From contig JAWUZG010000029.1 in the NCBI GenBank assembly GCA_036785705.1, forward strand, positions 15,949,501 through 16,013,500: DNA of 64,000 nt. The letters are read 5' to 3'. The notes beneath the pieces were generated by a model. It saw nothing but the letters and a program-made list of their open reading frames with translations, was not told the DNA's origin and did not search any database. The stretch is from Acanthornis magna. Its lineage: Eukaryota; Chordata; Aves; Passeriformes; Acanthizidae. Positions 37,801 through 49,821 of the stretch are shown here, piece by piece; the stretch's first letter is position 1, and each line of letters begins with the position of its first letter. The translations under genes and the position numbers were made by a program.

Positions 37801-40800
37801 TCTAGCACTTCCATTCAGTGGCTGAATTTGGCAGAAGCTGTATGAGTGTGCCATCAGACAGTATGCTGCACTCACGAAAGCAAGTGGCTGTGCTCACTTG
37901 GACCCCTCAGAGCTATAGAGCAAGAGGGAATGTACTCTGCCTGGATTTCCTGATGTTCTCGCTTTGAATGAAAAAGGCTTTGTGTGTTCCTGTATATAAA
38001 ACCACAGATAACAAAATCAAGAAGTAACAGAAAATCACTCTTTTCTGATTCACTTCCCTCTGCTTATAAAGTGCCATCCTCTCACGCTTTAGGTCTCAAG
38101 AAAGGCAGTGAATGAGTAGATGTTACCTGGGATGAATTTTGGAGACTGTCAAGTGCAGATCAGTAAGGGAAGTGACTTCTGAAGTTGACTGTTTTGCATT
38201 GGTAGTGTTGTGTACCTCTCGTTGCTCTGACCTTGCTGGCAGCCAAAGCCAGCAGAAGCTCTTATCTTTCCCTCTCCTCCTTCAGTGTCCATTGTGAGTC
38301 TTCTCCACTTCAAATTACAATAGATTTTACTCCCCTGTTGAGAATCTGTTGAAGGCAGCTACAGCTGGAAATTTAACCTCTAAAGGAATCTCAATTCCCA
38401 TGGGGTAGGCAAAGCTGTGCTTCACCAACGGGTATCCTAGACTTGTATGTGTGCAGCAATAAGGCTGTTACTCCTGAGGGAGTTTCTCTTCTTTAAGAAG
38501 ACTCAGAAGAGAATAATCCCTTAAAGATGTCCATCTTTTCCTGAGACAGCGGTGTAAGCTGAGCAGCAATGAGGCTTGACTTAAACATTGAGTAGCTAAT
38601 ATCATGACTGTAAGTGCATCATATTAGCCTAATAGTTCTCAAAACGTGGTATGTCCTACCTATGCTAGAAATGTTACTGAACTATTGGAGGAAAACATCA
38701 GCTTATAGTGACTGTATATATGGTGTTAAGAAAGGAACGCGTTAGTAGATGTAGGCTTTGTGGAAGGTTCTTTTCAGACTCACTGAATAACATCTGTAAA
38801 ATTGCAATTTTGCAGTATAATAAGTTTATCAAAGTTATGAAGACACTATCACAGCTTCCAGATTCAAAACCATTGGAGAGCTTCCAGTTAAGATTTTTTT
38901 TTCCTTGCACTAAGACTCATCTAGAGCATTTGCCTGGTGACAAGAGGATTTGAAAGTGGGGTATTAATCAATCAAATGCCCCCTTCTCTGGCAATGCAGA
39001 ATAGACCTTAGAGCAGTGAGTAGGAAGTTTGTGCAAATGCAGCTGCTTCTCTAACATCTTGGTTTAGCTTATGTATATTTTATGTATGTATGCAAGTGAA
39101 TACTGAGTGTATGTTATCAGTGTTATCACTGAATAGGCCGAGACTCACAAGAATGATGAAACCTAACCTCCAATGAAAAAGCTCTTTTACTCAAAATAAG
39201 TACGTGGGTTGAAGGAGAAAAATCAGGGGGAAAGAAACTTGTTGTATGTCTGCTAAACATGCAAAATACACAAAGTGTGTTACTGCAAGAATGACTCATG
39301 CTGGTTCTTCCTGCTTATTTTAGTAACTGAAGCAGCTAGCAGAACATCATCTCTGTTGTTTTGACCTTGATTCATTTTATTTCTTGGTAGCAGTACAAAA
39401 CATCTTAATAGTTCTTCACTAATGTTATTGAATGTTGAGGGCCCATAGTGTTCCTAAAAAAATAAGAGAAACTAGACCTCAGAAATGAATATTTATTATG
39501 CGCCATATCAAAATGTGCATTCATACACAAATTAATCACATTTTCTGCCAAAAGTGGGACTACAGTCTGTGTACTGACCATGCCTGAAGCTCACCACTTC
39601 TAGTTGGCTTTATCTACTGTAACTTTTGTGAGCCGTCTACATAAAATTGAGTAGGAAATACAAATTCCACTTATTTCAGTAATACTGAGTTCTCTGGGTT
39701 TTCTGTGGCTGAAGGAGGTGATTTATGCCTTTATGATGTAAGGAGGCTAAATACACTGGCAGGACAGAGGATGTTTGTGTACAGAACGCCTATTAAAGTT
39801 CATGGGAGTTTCCAAATTCATATTCAGCACATAAATTGATGGAGCAAGTTGCAGAGTGTGCTGATACCCTATTGCTTCCACTTATGTTGAAATCTTCATG
39901 GGAACATCTTAATGGCTGTACAAAGAGACTAAATTCCAGCTAGCTATATAAAAAGCGAATGCTGAATAAGTGAGTATGAGATTTAATGGAAATGTAGTGA
40001 GTGACTCAATCAATATGATTTGTGTAGGAAGCAATTTTAATGGAACTTGGATAAAAAAGTTCTGGCTCTCAGATGTGGTGTTAACTCAAATAGTCAATTC
40101 TGCAGGAAATGCAACACAGAAGGAGTGAGAATGCACTTAATGTTTCTCATGTAACAGAAGGCAAGTATGCAGGTTCTCATTGTAATAGAAGCAGAAGACT
40201 ACAGACATCTTCATCCCTCTCCCAACTTAAGTATATAGCTGGACTGAATTGGTTGCCTGATTCTTCACTGATGGCATCCACATGATCTCAGATTATATAT
40301 GGCATAAAAATAATAACATCAGGAAATATGTGCATCCATGGCAATACTATGCAGTATAGCTGACAACAGCAAACAAAAATTAGAGCCTTTCTCTCTAGAG
40401 CTAGTGCCCAGGTTTTCAGCTAGACACTACATAAGTAAGTAAATCTTAGCCAGTTATGTAAAAAAATATGTGCAGTGATAAAAGGAATAATCAAATCAAT
40501 TCAAACCTCCTAATTTATGCCAAGTACTACATTTTAATTATAGCAACTTATAAATATTCATAGTACAAATAGCATGGCACAATTAAAGCAAACATTTATA
40601 TTGAGACTAGGACAGTGCATTTCTTTGTTAATGTTTATTTCAAGTATTAGATCTAGAGTCTGTAATTCAGATTGCTTGAATGCTTTAATTGTAAACTGTA
40701 TTGCATTTGCTTATATTTTCCATAATTCTCTCAGAGGAATTTCAAGGGTCTTTTATGGTTGCATGATGATGTAAAACAAGATTTGGTTGTAAGCATTCAG

Positions 40801-42612
40801 TGGTATTGGAAATATATGCAGAGTGAGCAACAAAAAGACGTATTCCTTCTTGTCTCCAACTGGCAATGCTCTAGGAATTTCTGCTTTGATGAGAGTTCAA
40901 ATTTGGCAGTGCTGAGAAGACATTTCAGAACATAAAAAGAACAAAGGGTTTGGCTTTAGTGGGGGGGATTGTGCTTTAGCTGAGATGTATTTTAGAGAAG
41001 TTTTATGTTTTCTACATGCACAGTAACCAATCTATCAAGTGCTTTCAATGAAGAGTTGATTCCAGTGGAACCTGCAGTTCAATAAGAGTGAAGATGCCTG
41101 GCAGTTTCTTACTTGAAACTGTACATAGGTTTGAAATGTGGGAGCATATTGGAATAACTGCCCTTCTGCCTAATGCCAAGAATACGCAAGGAGATACTCA
41201 GTTTTTGGGGTTGACTTTGCCATTTGTCTTTTGGGTACAAGTGTTGCCAACATGTGGAGGCTGGGTAAAAGAAGCGGGACTCTGTGGTTAAAGTTGTTGT
41301 CACTGGATGTGTAACGTGGTGTAAAATCTCTGATTATTTCTAAGATCCAACCGGATGTATGATACTGAGGGAACCTAAAACTGGTTTCTTCCTTAAAGTC
41401 TTTTGAGGGACTATCAAAATGGGTGTATAAAATGATCAGATAAAAATGGGGTAAAGGGCAGAAAAAACCAGCAGTGAAATCAGGAAAGTTATGAAAACTA
41501 TCTCTAAGGCATCTCCAATGCGCAAAAATGCCTGGTTTTGAGAATTTGGATATTTTTCTTGTAGTACTCAGGGCAAAAGCAGAACTTGCATATTCCTGCT
41601 AGTAGACGCAGAACCTCAAACTCTTCTCATCAACACTTTCTATCCTTGAGGTCAAAAACAGGGGCAAACATGGAAGAAACACTCATCTGGAAAAACTTGT
41701 ATCTTAAATGTTTCCTGTCCTTAGATGCAGAGAAACATGCGTAGGAGCAGAAGGCTGTCTGCAGGGAAAAAAAATGCGTCTGAAATTAAAATGGGGACCT
41801 GGGGAAATTCACTGCATGTGTAGAGCAGCCTGAGCAAACAGGCTTCATTTACCTTGTTAAGCATCCACAGACTTTCCACCACAAGGTGCTTTAGTAGATT
41901 GACATACTGTAGTGTTAGTATAAGTTAGTTGAATATGTATATAAGTAGTATTTATTGGTATCAGTAGTTAACTGTAACAATGGAATCTCCAGTTGGCATC
42001 TTGTCTTGTTTTATCCAGCTCACATATATGTTGTTCCTAAGTTACTAGCTTCTGCATTAGTTATCTGACTGGCTGTCACGTGGTCCTATTAAAGAGAAAA
42101 ATCTCTTTGGGGAGCAAACATGCTCACTTCTCATGGTGGGTCAGGACACAGTTCACGCATGACCACTGCCATTGGATGTAAAAGCATATATAGCCTGCTG
42201 GCTGCTTTTTCTGCACTTTATTTATTTTCTTTCCCACTGCTGAGAATCTTTGCATTACAGTACCTGCTATGAAGGTTTGAGTGATAACTCTTTTTCACAG
42301 CTACTCCCCTGTGTATCTGTCCCTGAATTTGTGCAGCTGAAAGAATTAAAGATAGTAAAGCATATGACAAAGGTGGAAGTCCCACAGAGAATATTTTCTT
42401 CATGATTTTATATATGTCTGGTACTATGTAACCCCATTTTTCTGTCTGGACATGATATAAAAATGATAATGCAATATCTTGGTCTTCAATTTTGAGCAGT
42501 GAGAGGACTGACTACCCTGTTTCTCTGCAAGAGCTTCTTCAGCTCTGGATGCTAGCTCTGTCCTCATCCTCATCCTCTTCTCCTTTCCCCTGACTCAAAA
42601 TCTACATCACTC
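34862..42612. other. Unique AT-rich non-coding DNA
   Basis: No supported gene. Small features seen: a 14-T run at about 37345-37358, and a perfect-but-one tandem duplication of a 15-mer (GTGAAAGAGAAGAA-) at 37558-37587. A stretch near 38630-38660 faintly recalls hAT/Charlie-type repeats, but too weakly to call. Confidence 0.5.
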
Positions 42613-42984
42613 AGCATGGAGAAGAGAAGGCTTCAGGGAGACCTCATTTCAGCCTTCCAGTACATTACAGGGGCTTATTAACCTTAAGGAGGGAGAGGGA
42701 TTTTTTTAAGGGTAGATAGTGACAGGATAAGGGGCAATAGTTTTAAATGAAAGAGGGGAGGTTTAAATTAGATGTTAGGAAGAAATGCTTTACTTGGAGG
42801 GTGGTGAAGCACTGGAACAATTTGTCTAGAGAAGCTGCAGATGCCTCATCACTGAAAGTGTTCAAGGCCAGGTTGGACAGAACTTTGATCAACCGAATCT
42901 AGTGAAATGTGTCCCTGCCTACGGCAGGGGGTTGGTACTAGAAGATCTCTAAGGTCCCTTTCAACCCAAACCATTCTATGGTTT
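42613..42984 (+). mobile_element. CR1 LINE fragment, 3' end only
   Basis: A 5'-truncated CR1 copy in plus orientation. It begins within the ORF2 C-terminal region (GAGAAGAGAAGGCTTCAGGG, the DNA of the EKRRLQG motif) and runs through the conserved 3' region (GAAGCACTGGAACAATTTG, GTTCAAGGCCAGGTTGGA, GCAGGGGGTTGG, AAGGTCCCTTTCAACCCAAA) to the terminus CCATTCTATGG at about 42980. Length is about 370 bp, typical for avian CR1 remnants. Its orientation is opposite to the copies at 22.1 and 49.8 kb. The frame is degraded and it is non-functional. Confidence 0.95.
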
Positions 42985-45900
42985 ATTCAGCAGCTCAGGT
43001 TAATACCTCTTGCCAAAAAAAAAGCCACCCCATATTTTATAATAAGAAAAAATCTGCAACATGCCATTAGCCTGCCTTCACTTGATATATGAAGAGTAGG
43101 AGAGGGAAAAAAATGCCAGTGTTTCGATAAATAATTTAGACAGATGATATCTTCAAGAGGATCAGAGGATACTAAGTGCTCCGACGATTGAGACAGAAAA
43201 GCCCCAGCTTTAACCTCCAAGTATTTGCTTTCACTTAGGAAACTGTAGGTCTCTGCTAGTATTGATTAGGGAAGATTAGTACCGATCAAGAAATTGTTAA
43301 TAACAAACTTTGGGTTGAGTGTCATTTTTTAAAATTAATATGGGGCAAGAGGAAGGTTTCATTAGCAATAAGAGATTCTTATAAGCAGCCAGTTTTGAGA
43401 AAAAGAGCTTCAACAAAACAAAGAGCAGAGTCTCAGCCTCTTTTCTAATCATGCTGTGTTTGTTTTCTAGTTCCATGCTTACTTCTGCTCCCTTACCCAT
43501 CTAAGCCTTCCTTGAAACTTTCTGTGCATGTTCTTGTTGCTATTACTGTGTATCAGGAAAGAAATATATTCTTTTAAAACTTTCTGCACACTTTCAAACT
43601 GCTTCTCAAAGACCCACAGAAATCCTAATAAATTGTAATCAACAGCAATTGCTAATAAACCAGAAGGTAGTTGTGGTGACTAACTGTATGCTAATACTGT
43701 TTTTTAAATAAACTGGCAGAGCTGAATGCTGATTGATCAAACCTTTTGGTGTGGTGGGAAGACAATAGTTGTGTCTGATGCTCTGTTGCAGAGCCTGCAT
43801 AGCTTTGCAATTAACAAATCTTCCTGAGCTGTAGTCTCACGCATCGTTTTGCAGGCTTCTCCTTTACCTTCCTGTCCATTCTGCAGCATTGACAGGAGTC
43901 TGATGACTCCTGGTTCCTGCTCTTCGTTTCTGTTATGGATCTGTTAAAGGTACAGGGATCAGAAGTCCCAGGGGCACAGGAGTAGCACAGGAGTATAATA
44001 TGACTAATTTGTAGCAAGTGGTAGTGTATGTCTGTTTTATGCTGTCAAAAGACATACCTTGGGGGTGATGTGTTTCCATTCCCACCACTGTGTGAAGCAA
44101 AGGTATTAATTGCTGAGGCAGTTTCAAGTATCTGTTCTCCCTCCAGCAGAGCTTCAACTGCTCTGGAGCTGGCTGACTGGCCATGTCTGAAGTTTTGCTT
44201 TCAATTACAGCTAAGGATGAATTTGCTGGTTTGGGGTTTTTTTTTTCCTTAAACACTTGAGATTTAAGTTTTTAAGGTAAAAGTAAATATGCATGGTGGC
44301 TAGGTGAGTATAAGGACAAAAGTCATATCACTTACATCTAATGCTTAGCTGCCAGTTTTTCCTCAGCTGACTAAACTTCAAAAGTAGGTTGCATATTTCT
44401 GCCACAGCCTTCTTCATGCACTTTTTATCATTTTGCAAGGAGGTAGTTTTAGTAGTAGTCAAAGCAGTAAGCATTGTAGTGAGGGAGATAAATCAAGCTA
44501 CTTCTAATTTGTCTCCCCAAGATGTGTGAGAGTTTTGCTTTGGAGTATTTTTGGGGGAGTTTTTGTTCATTTGTCTTTAAAGAGAAAATAAAAAACAACT
44601 TGACTGTTGCTGTAGGTCCAAGGAGAAAGAAACACCACCTTTACTCATTTGATAACTGGATCTGCAGTGCTATTGCTGTGCAATGATCAAAACAGGGAGA
44701 GAGGCAGGAGCAGGAAGTGAAAAATGGATTTTGGTTTTCAAAATAAGCTTGTAGCAAATAGGAAGATGGAGTTTTAAATTGAAGGATTTTCAGAATGGGA
44801 AAATGATCTTCCAGCTTCTATATTTTCCATTTCTATGGTGTTGGCCTTGAGTGGTTGAATTCCTGGAGCTGTCTGATAACAGCTCAGAGCTCTGCATGGC
44901 TGGATCAGTAAAACATATCCAATAATGGCTGAAACCTGCAGGCAAATCACTTTCACCTTTTCTATACTGTGGTTTCTTTTCGTAGTGGACATGTTATTGT
45001 CCACTACTATGGCATGTCATAAAGCTTGGGAACACTCAGGGGTGTACTGAGAGGCTAAGTTAGACCACGTTAAAACAACATGTAAAAGTCTGGTGTGAAA
45101 ACCTCAGGGATTTCTCTTAGGGAGAGAATTTACCAGATACAGCTCGCATAGGAGGGGTTAGGAATCTTAAAAGCAACCTTTTCTCTTTGTCTTTTCTTCC
45201 ACATTCCTCCATTTCCAGAAGGGAACAAGACAGTATTTGATGTTCTTTGGGTTTGTAGCTCTGTTTCACTCACATCTGTGTCCTGTATTAAATGTGAAGA
45301 AAAGTGTCACAGAACAGCCAGAAGATGGTTTGGTTTGGGTAGCTATGGGTTCAGGGACACTGAAGAGAATGAGAAGTTTTGCAGCCATTTGTCATTCAGG
45401 TGATGTGGGAATGGTACTGTGTGAGGTCTATTCCTGATTGTTTCAGACAAAATCCTGCATTCCCCTGACAAGCAAATCCATAAATTCTCTATGCAGAGCA
45501 CCACAAGATGCATCAATCATCCTTGTGTATCTGGGTGAGTTAAGGGATGATGCGACTGAATACGGCAGTGCTCTCTCAGTGACTCTGTCTCTCACAATGA
45601 AGACAGGAGTAAGCAGGTGTGCAGCTTATTTTCAGGATGACCTAACACTTTGATTTAAGCAGCCACCACTGCTGTCTTAGCAACTGGGAGAATGTGTGAC
45701 TGTGGCAGCACAGTTGGTATTAACGTGTAGCATGGTATCACTCGAACACAGGAGCAGCACTGAAGCTGCAGTGGCTGGCAGGTAGAAACCTCAAGTGTGA
45801 AAGAAGCATCTGAATTTCATCCTGACAGTTGCCTTGGGATACTACAGAATGAAATGAGAACTGGAATCTGCTCAGCCCCTGTGCTGCTTTTCGTGCAGTG

Positions 45901-46028
45901 CTAATCCTTCACAAGTTTCCAGCCAATAAGGACTTGTTTATGGCATAGTATATATTAAGGTTTTTGCATATGCATCATTTCAGGGAAATATGGCTACATA
46001 ACAGTACATATTAAATAACAATAATTTG
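42985..46028. other. Unique non-coding DNA
   Basis: No supported gene or transposon. An A9 run follows the CR1 copy at about 43015-43023. Minus-strand frames up to 107 codons (43933-44256) overlap other frames and show no family similarity. Confidence 0.5.
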
Positions 46029-46200
46029 TTATTACTATTTAGAATAGACACTTAAGTACTTTGAATTGGGAGGATAATAAGCGGTCAAGGTGTGAACTGA
46101 TTTCCCTGGAGTCACACAGGCAAATCAGCTGTAGAAGAGTAGCGAACTGTAGCTCAGTACTCTTGGTTTCATCCTCATGCTGTGAAAGCAAGCTCATTAT
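46029..46200 (-). repeat. MIR-like SINE remnant, antisense
   Basis: Read left to right this matches the antisense layout of MIR: an ATTACTATTT region, then TGAACTGATTTCCCTGGAGTCACACAGGCAAATCAG, the counterpart of the conserved GTGACTTGCCCAAGGTCACACAG core, followed by a diverged tRNA-side part. The core match is the best evidence. Diverged and non-functional. Confidence 0.5.
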
Positions 46201-47019
46201 TCTTTGTGTTCAGGTATTTTTTATACAGGTATGGTCTGTCTAGTAGGGCTTTGATAGAAATGTGTATATCCCTTCTATACATGTGTTAATTGCAGGGGAT
46301 CTTGGCCTGACTACAAACTTAGTTTTTTCCCCCAAGACAAAGCTCTCTCTTCTCTGAGGTCTTCTTCCAACAACAAATGTTATTAATCATGTATTTATTG
46401 CCCTTTGGTGCAAGGCATTTGATAAGCATCCACACTTCTTTGAATATATGTGTCTTGGAATTTATGTGCTATATATAATATGGCAGCATAGCTACATAAC
46501 GTTCTGTACCAATAGGGCTATTTTTGAAGTACTTTACCGAATGATTTCCTATCATCATCTTCCGTTTACCTTTGTTTTTGCTGCAGCCTGTTAGTGATGA
46601 ACAGTCCTGATTTGGGTGAAAGTTCACTACTAACTTAATTATCTTTTATTCAGTCCACTGGATTACTGCAATAAATGCTGATTGCTGTCTCGGTCTCTTT
46701 CTTACCCTTTCTGCATTTGCACTGCAGATTGTCTGCTAAAAATGTGCCAAGGTTTTTTTTTTAGTTTGTTCTGAATATCCTGACTACAGTATTCATGATT
46801 GAGTCGATCCTTTAGAATTTACAATGTGGAGTTGCAATACTGGTCTTAGAGAGTGAAAAAGGCTGCAGTCAGACAAATATTTCTACCTGATAATGCCCGA
46901 AAAGGTAGGCTAGAAATTGAACCCCATAGACCAGTGTCTATAGAGCAGGTATTTGTTCATTGCAGCGCTGGAGGTGAGGGGGATTCCTCCACCTAACTCA
47001 CCCACCTCTGTCAGGTGTT
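46201..47019. other. Unique non-coding DNA
   Basis: Nothing recognised. Confidence 0.5.
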
Positions 47020-47388
47020 GTGTTTTATTTATACAGTAAATTTCACTTAGTATTACTGTGACACTATAACATCATCACATATATCCTGGAACTAATTGTC
47101 ATAACATGGTCTCATGGTTATCAATAGCTCTTTTGCACTGCGCTTGCGCCTCCCCAGTTTGGTGATCATGAGGGTCTCCCTGATGAAGGCTTCCAAGAAC
47201 TTCTTCGCATCTGAACTTTTCACCTTTGTCTTCAGAGCATACGCAGTTGTGGTGTTCCTCAGTCTCTCTGGTTCTAACTGGTCTAAATTCTGTGTTCTGT
47301 GGCTAATTGGCTTTACATTTGCCAATTTCTCATTAGTACCATACTTGTCCACCTTAGAAGTTATCCACCTGGTGAGTTTTTTATCTAT
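47020..47388 (-). other. Candidate terminal exon or small gene, unknown
   Basis: On the minus strand a frame is open from 47388 to a stop at 47092 (99 codons; first GTG at 47352, no ATG near the start). Within it lies a charged, GC-richer region of coding-like character: KTKVKSSDAKKFLEAFIRET, then LGRRKRSAKELL. About 65 bp past the stop is an AATAAA on the minus strand (47024-47029), followed by G/T-rich sequence, as in a short 3' UTR. An AG that could act as acceptor (complement of 47369-47370) precedes the coding-like part, but its pyrimidine tract is weak. I recognise no family. It could be the last exon of a minus-strand gene, a retrocopy fragment or a chance frame. No A-tract marks a retrocopy end. 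Confidence 0.3.
47024..47029 (-). promoter_or_regulatory. Possible polyadenylation signal
   Basis: Minus-strand AATAAA about 65 bp downstream of the stop at 47092, followed by a GGTGGGTGAG-type G/T-rich stretch. Only meaningful if the adjacent frame is transcribed. Confidence 0.3.
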
Positions 47389-47431
47389 TCAGCATTAAGC
47401 AACTGGTTGACCATATAATACCCATTACATT

Positions 47432-47607
47432 GTATAGAAAGTGATAATTCAAGTTATGTTAGTATAAAAAGTTATAATTCAGGTTATATAGGTATAAAAA
47501 GCTATGATTCAGGTTATATTGATATAGAAAAGTTATGATTCAGGTTAAGTTAATATCTTATAACTCAAGCTATATAAGCATCTTGTAGCTCTGACCCAAA
47601 TTATATA
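47432..47607. repeat. ~30-bp-period minisatellite
   Basis: Four clear copies of a 30-31 bp unit start at 47432, 47462, 47492 and 47522. Each has the form GTATAAAAAG, then TTATGATTCAGG, then TTATAT. Two decayed copies follow to about 47607. The units differ from each other at several positions, so the array is not newly expanded. Confidence 0.85.
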
Positions 47608-49821
47608 GGCATCACTAAGATTTCATATCTCCTGTATTCCTTCTGCATGACACTTATTATGGGAAACGTTCACATGTGCCTTCCAGCATTTTAAGCTGGA
47701 ATCCCAAAAGACTCTTGTTTAGAAGTCTAATTAAGATTTTGGTGCATAAATTAATGGCAGTGTGATTCCTTCTCCCCATGTTTTGTTGAGCACCAGCATG
47801 TTACCTGTTTATGTCAGTTTTGACCTCTGTGGATAGAGGTTGAATGTATTGTCTAAAACTGCTAAGAAAGTACTTGTATTCCTTTGTGGAATAAACTTAG
47901 TTTTACTTAGTTTTGGATCTTAATTTTTCTTTTTTTCAAAATCCTAAATGTTATGCAAAGCCAAATTTCAGGTTTTCATCCAAGTCATGCTGTTTTGCCT
48001 TCCCACCTCAGCAACAAGAAGTGTTTTCCTTGACTCGTGCTGTGATTTGTACTTGTGCTTCTGAGAAGCCTGACTTGACTGTGCTTGAGTACTTCAGCCT
48101 CAAAGACTGACCCGTGACTGAAAGTGGTTGAGAATCATGTATTTATTTACTCTCTCATGCCGCTGTCACAGTTGGCTTAATTTCTTACTTGAAAGTTAAC
48201 TTGAAACAAATTTGCTGGGTTGTATTGTCTGTGCCAGAGCTAATGTTCTACTCATAGAAAGAGCAGTTTTCATTCAGATCTATTGATTTTACATGTCCCT
48301 GACTTTCAGTGTTACCTGCAGCTATGAATAAACAGTGCATCAGGGTGCGCCGTGAAATGACCTCAAAGAGGGCTTTGGAAGTGGCAGGCTGGCACTAAGT
48401 TTCTAAACCCATATTTAGGAACTCAAGTGCTTACACTTTGCTATCAGAGAAGAATACTCTGTGGCTCTGTTAGGCTTGGCTGGCTCTTGGAGCAAGTCTC
48501 CTCTAGCAAGATGTTGTTTCAGGTGTGAAATTCAATTCAAATATAATATGAAAGTGTTCCTTTAAAACAGTTTTTATTACACCTGTACATTTTTTTAGTA
48601 TGCAACTCTGAATATTGCATGACCAACCTTTTTGCTTTTCAGGTGTCTTTTGTAAATCATGGCACATTGATATAGTGTCATATCAATAAATTAAGTTTAG
48701 AGACTAACCTAAATAAATGCCAAAATCATTAGCAGTTAATTAACCTTCTGTATTTCTCTCCAAATTGACTTTGGTTTAATTGACGATGTGGGCTCAGTTC
48801 ACTTGCTCTGTGCTCATGCAAACAAACAAAACATTCATGACACAGAATTGAATGGTGTGATGGGGGAAGACGAAAAGTAAGGGAAGGAATGGAAAAGATA
48901 TATGAACACATCTCCATCAGAGAGCACCAGAAGCAAAATATTAACTGTGTGGGGCAACAGAGCTGGGAAAGAGTGGGTGGTGTTTAGGACTTTACTGTGC
49001 TCCACTTGTCTCTGGCACCCAGTAAGGATATACTGTTGGGCTGAGTGACAAAAGTTTCAGCTGACTAGGGCTTGTTTTGGAGTTGTAGTTATATATATTT
49101 CTTTTTTCTAACAACAAAAACCATAAAGATTCCTAAACAGACATGATAGCTCAGAAAAAAATATTTGCTTTTAAGGCAGCAGGAGGCTCTTGAAGCTATG
49201 TTCATTCATGTGTTTTTATTGAATATAATAATAGATGATCTTTTTTTTATTCCTGTCCCTTGCTTCCAAGTCACAAATAGAGAGCATAGTTCATCTAAGC
49301 TTGCTGGAGATCAAAAAAATAACTTGGTGTTGCTTCTCTGGCATGACCTTAATTAAAGATGGCATTTATTTGATGTGTTTGGCAAAATGTGAAATTATTG
49401 TGGTTTCTTAGGTACTGGAGTGTTTTGTACCCTCACCTGGCAACCTGTGTTGCGTACTTGGCCTCTGTGCCAGCGTACTCTGAGCAGTGTATTAGTTGCA
49501 GACCACAGCAGAGGTCTGCACCTACATCCTCCCAAGGAGGATTGCATGAGGCTCTGCATGTGTGTAAGCATTACTGATGTGAATGATTTTCAAGACCTGA
49601 CCTTAATTTGACTTCATGGTGGTGCCAGTTTGTTAATGCTTTACTGCAAAGTGAACCCTTTGGAGCTGTGCACCTTTAAGCCAGTCCTCCTCCTTTGCAT
49701 CATGGGGAAATGTCTGTTTTTTTGGTGAAACCTCAGCTCCCTGATTGTGACCACTCTGTGTGGGGTACTCTTTGTACTGATGGCTTAAAGTATTTCTAAA
49801 TAACTCTTAATAAAAGCTTGA
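47608..49821. other. Unique AT-rich non-coding DNA
   Basis: No supported gene or transposon. Frames of about 62-65 codons only. Confidence 0.5.

Noticed and set aside
38625..38690. Possible hAT/Charlie-type DNA transposon remnant (TAGTTCTCAAAACGTGGTATG)
   Set aside because: The similarity is a single short block remembered from family consensus sequences, with no inverted termini or target duplication found.
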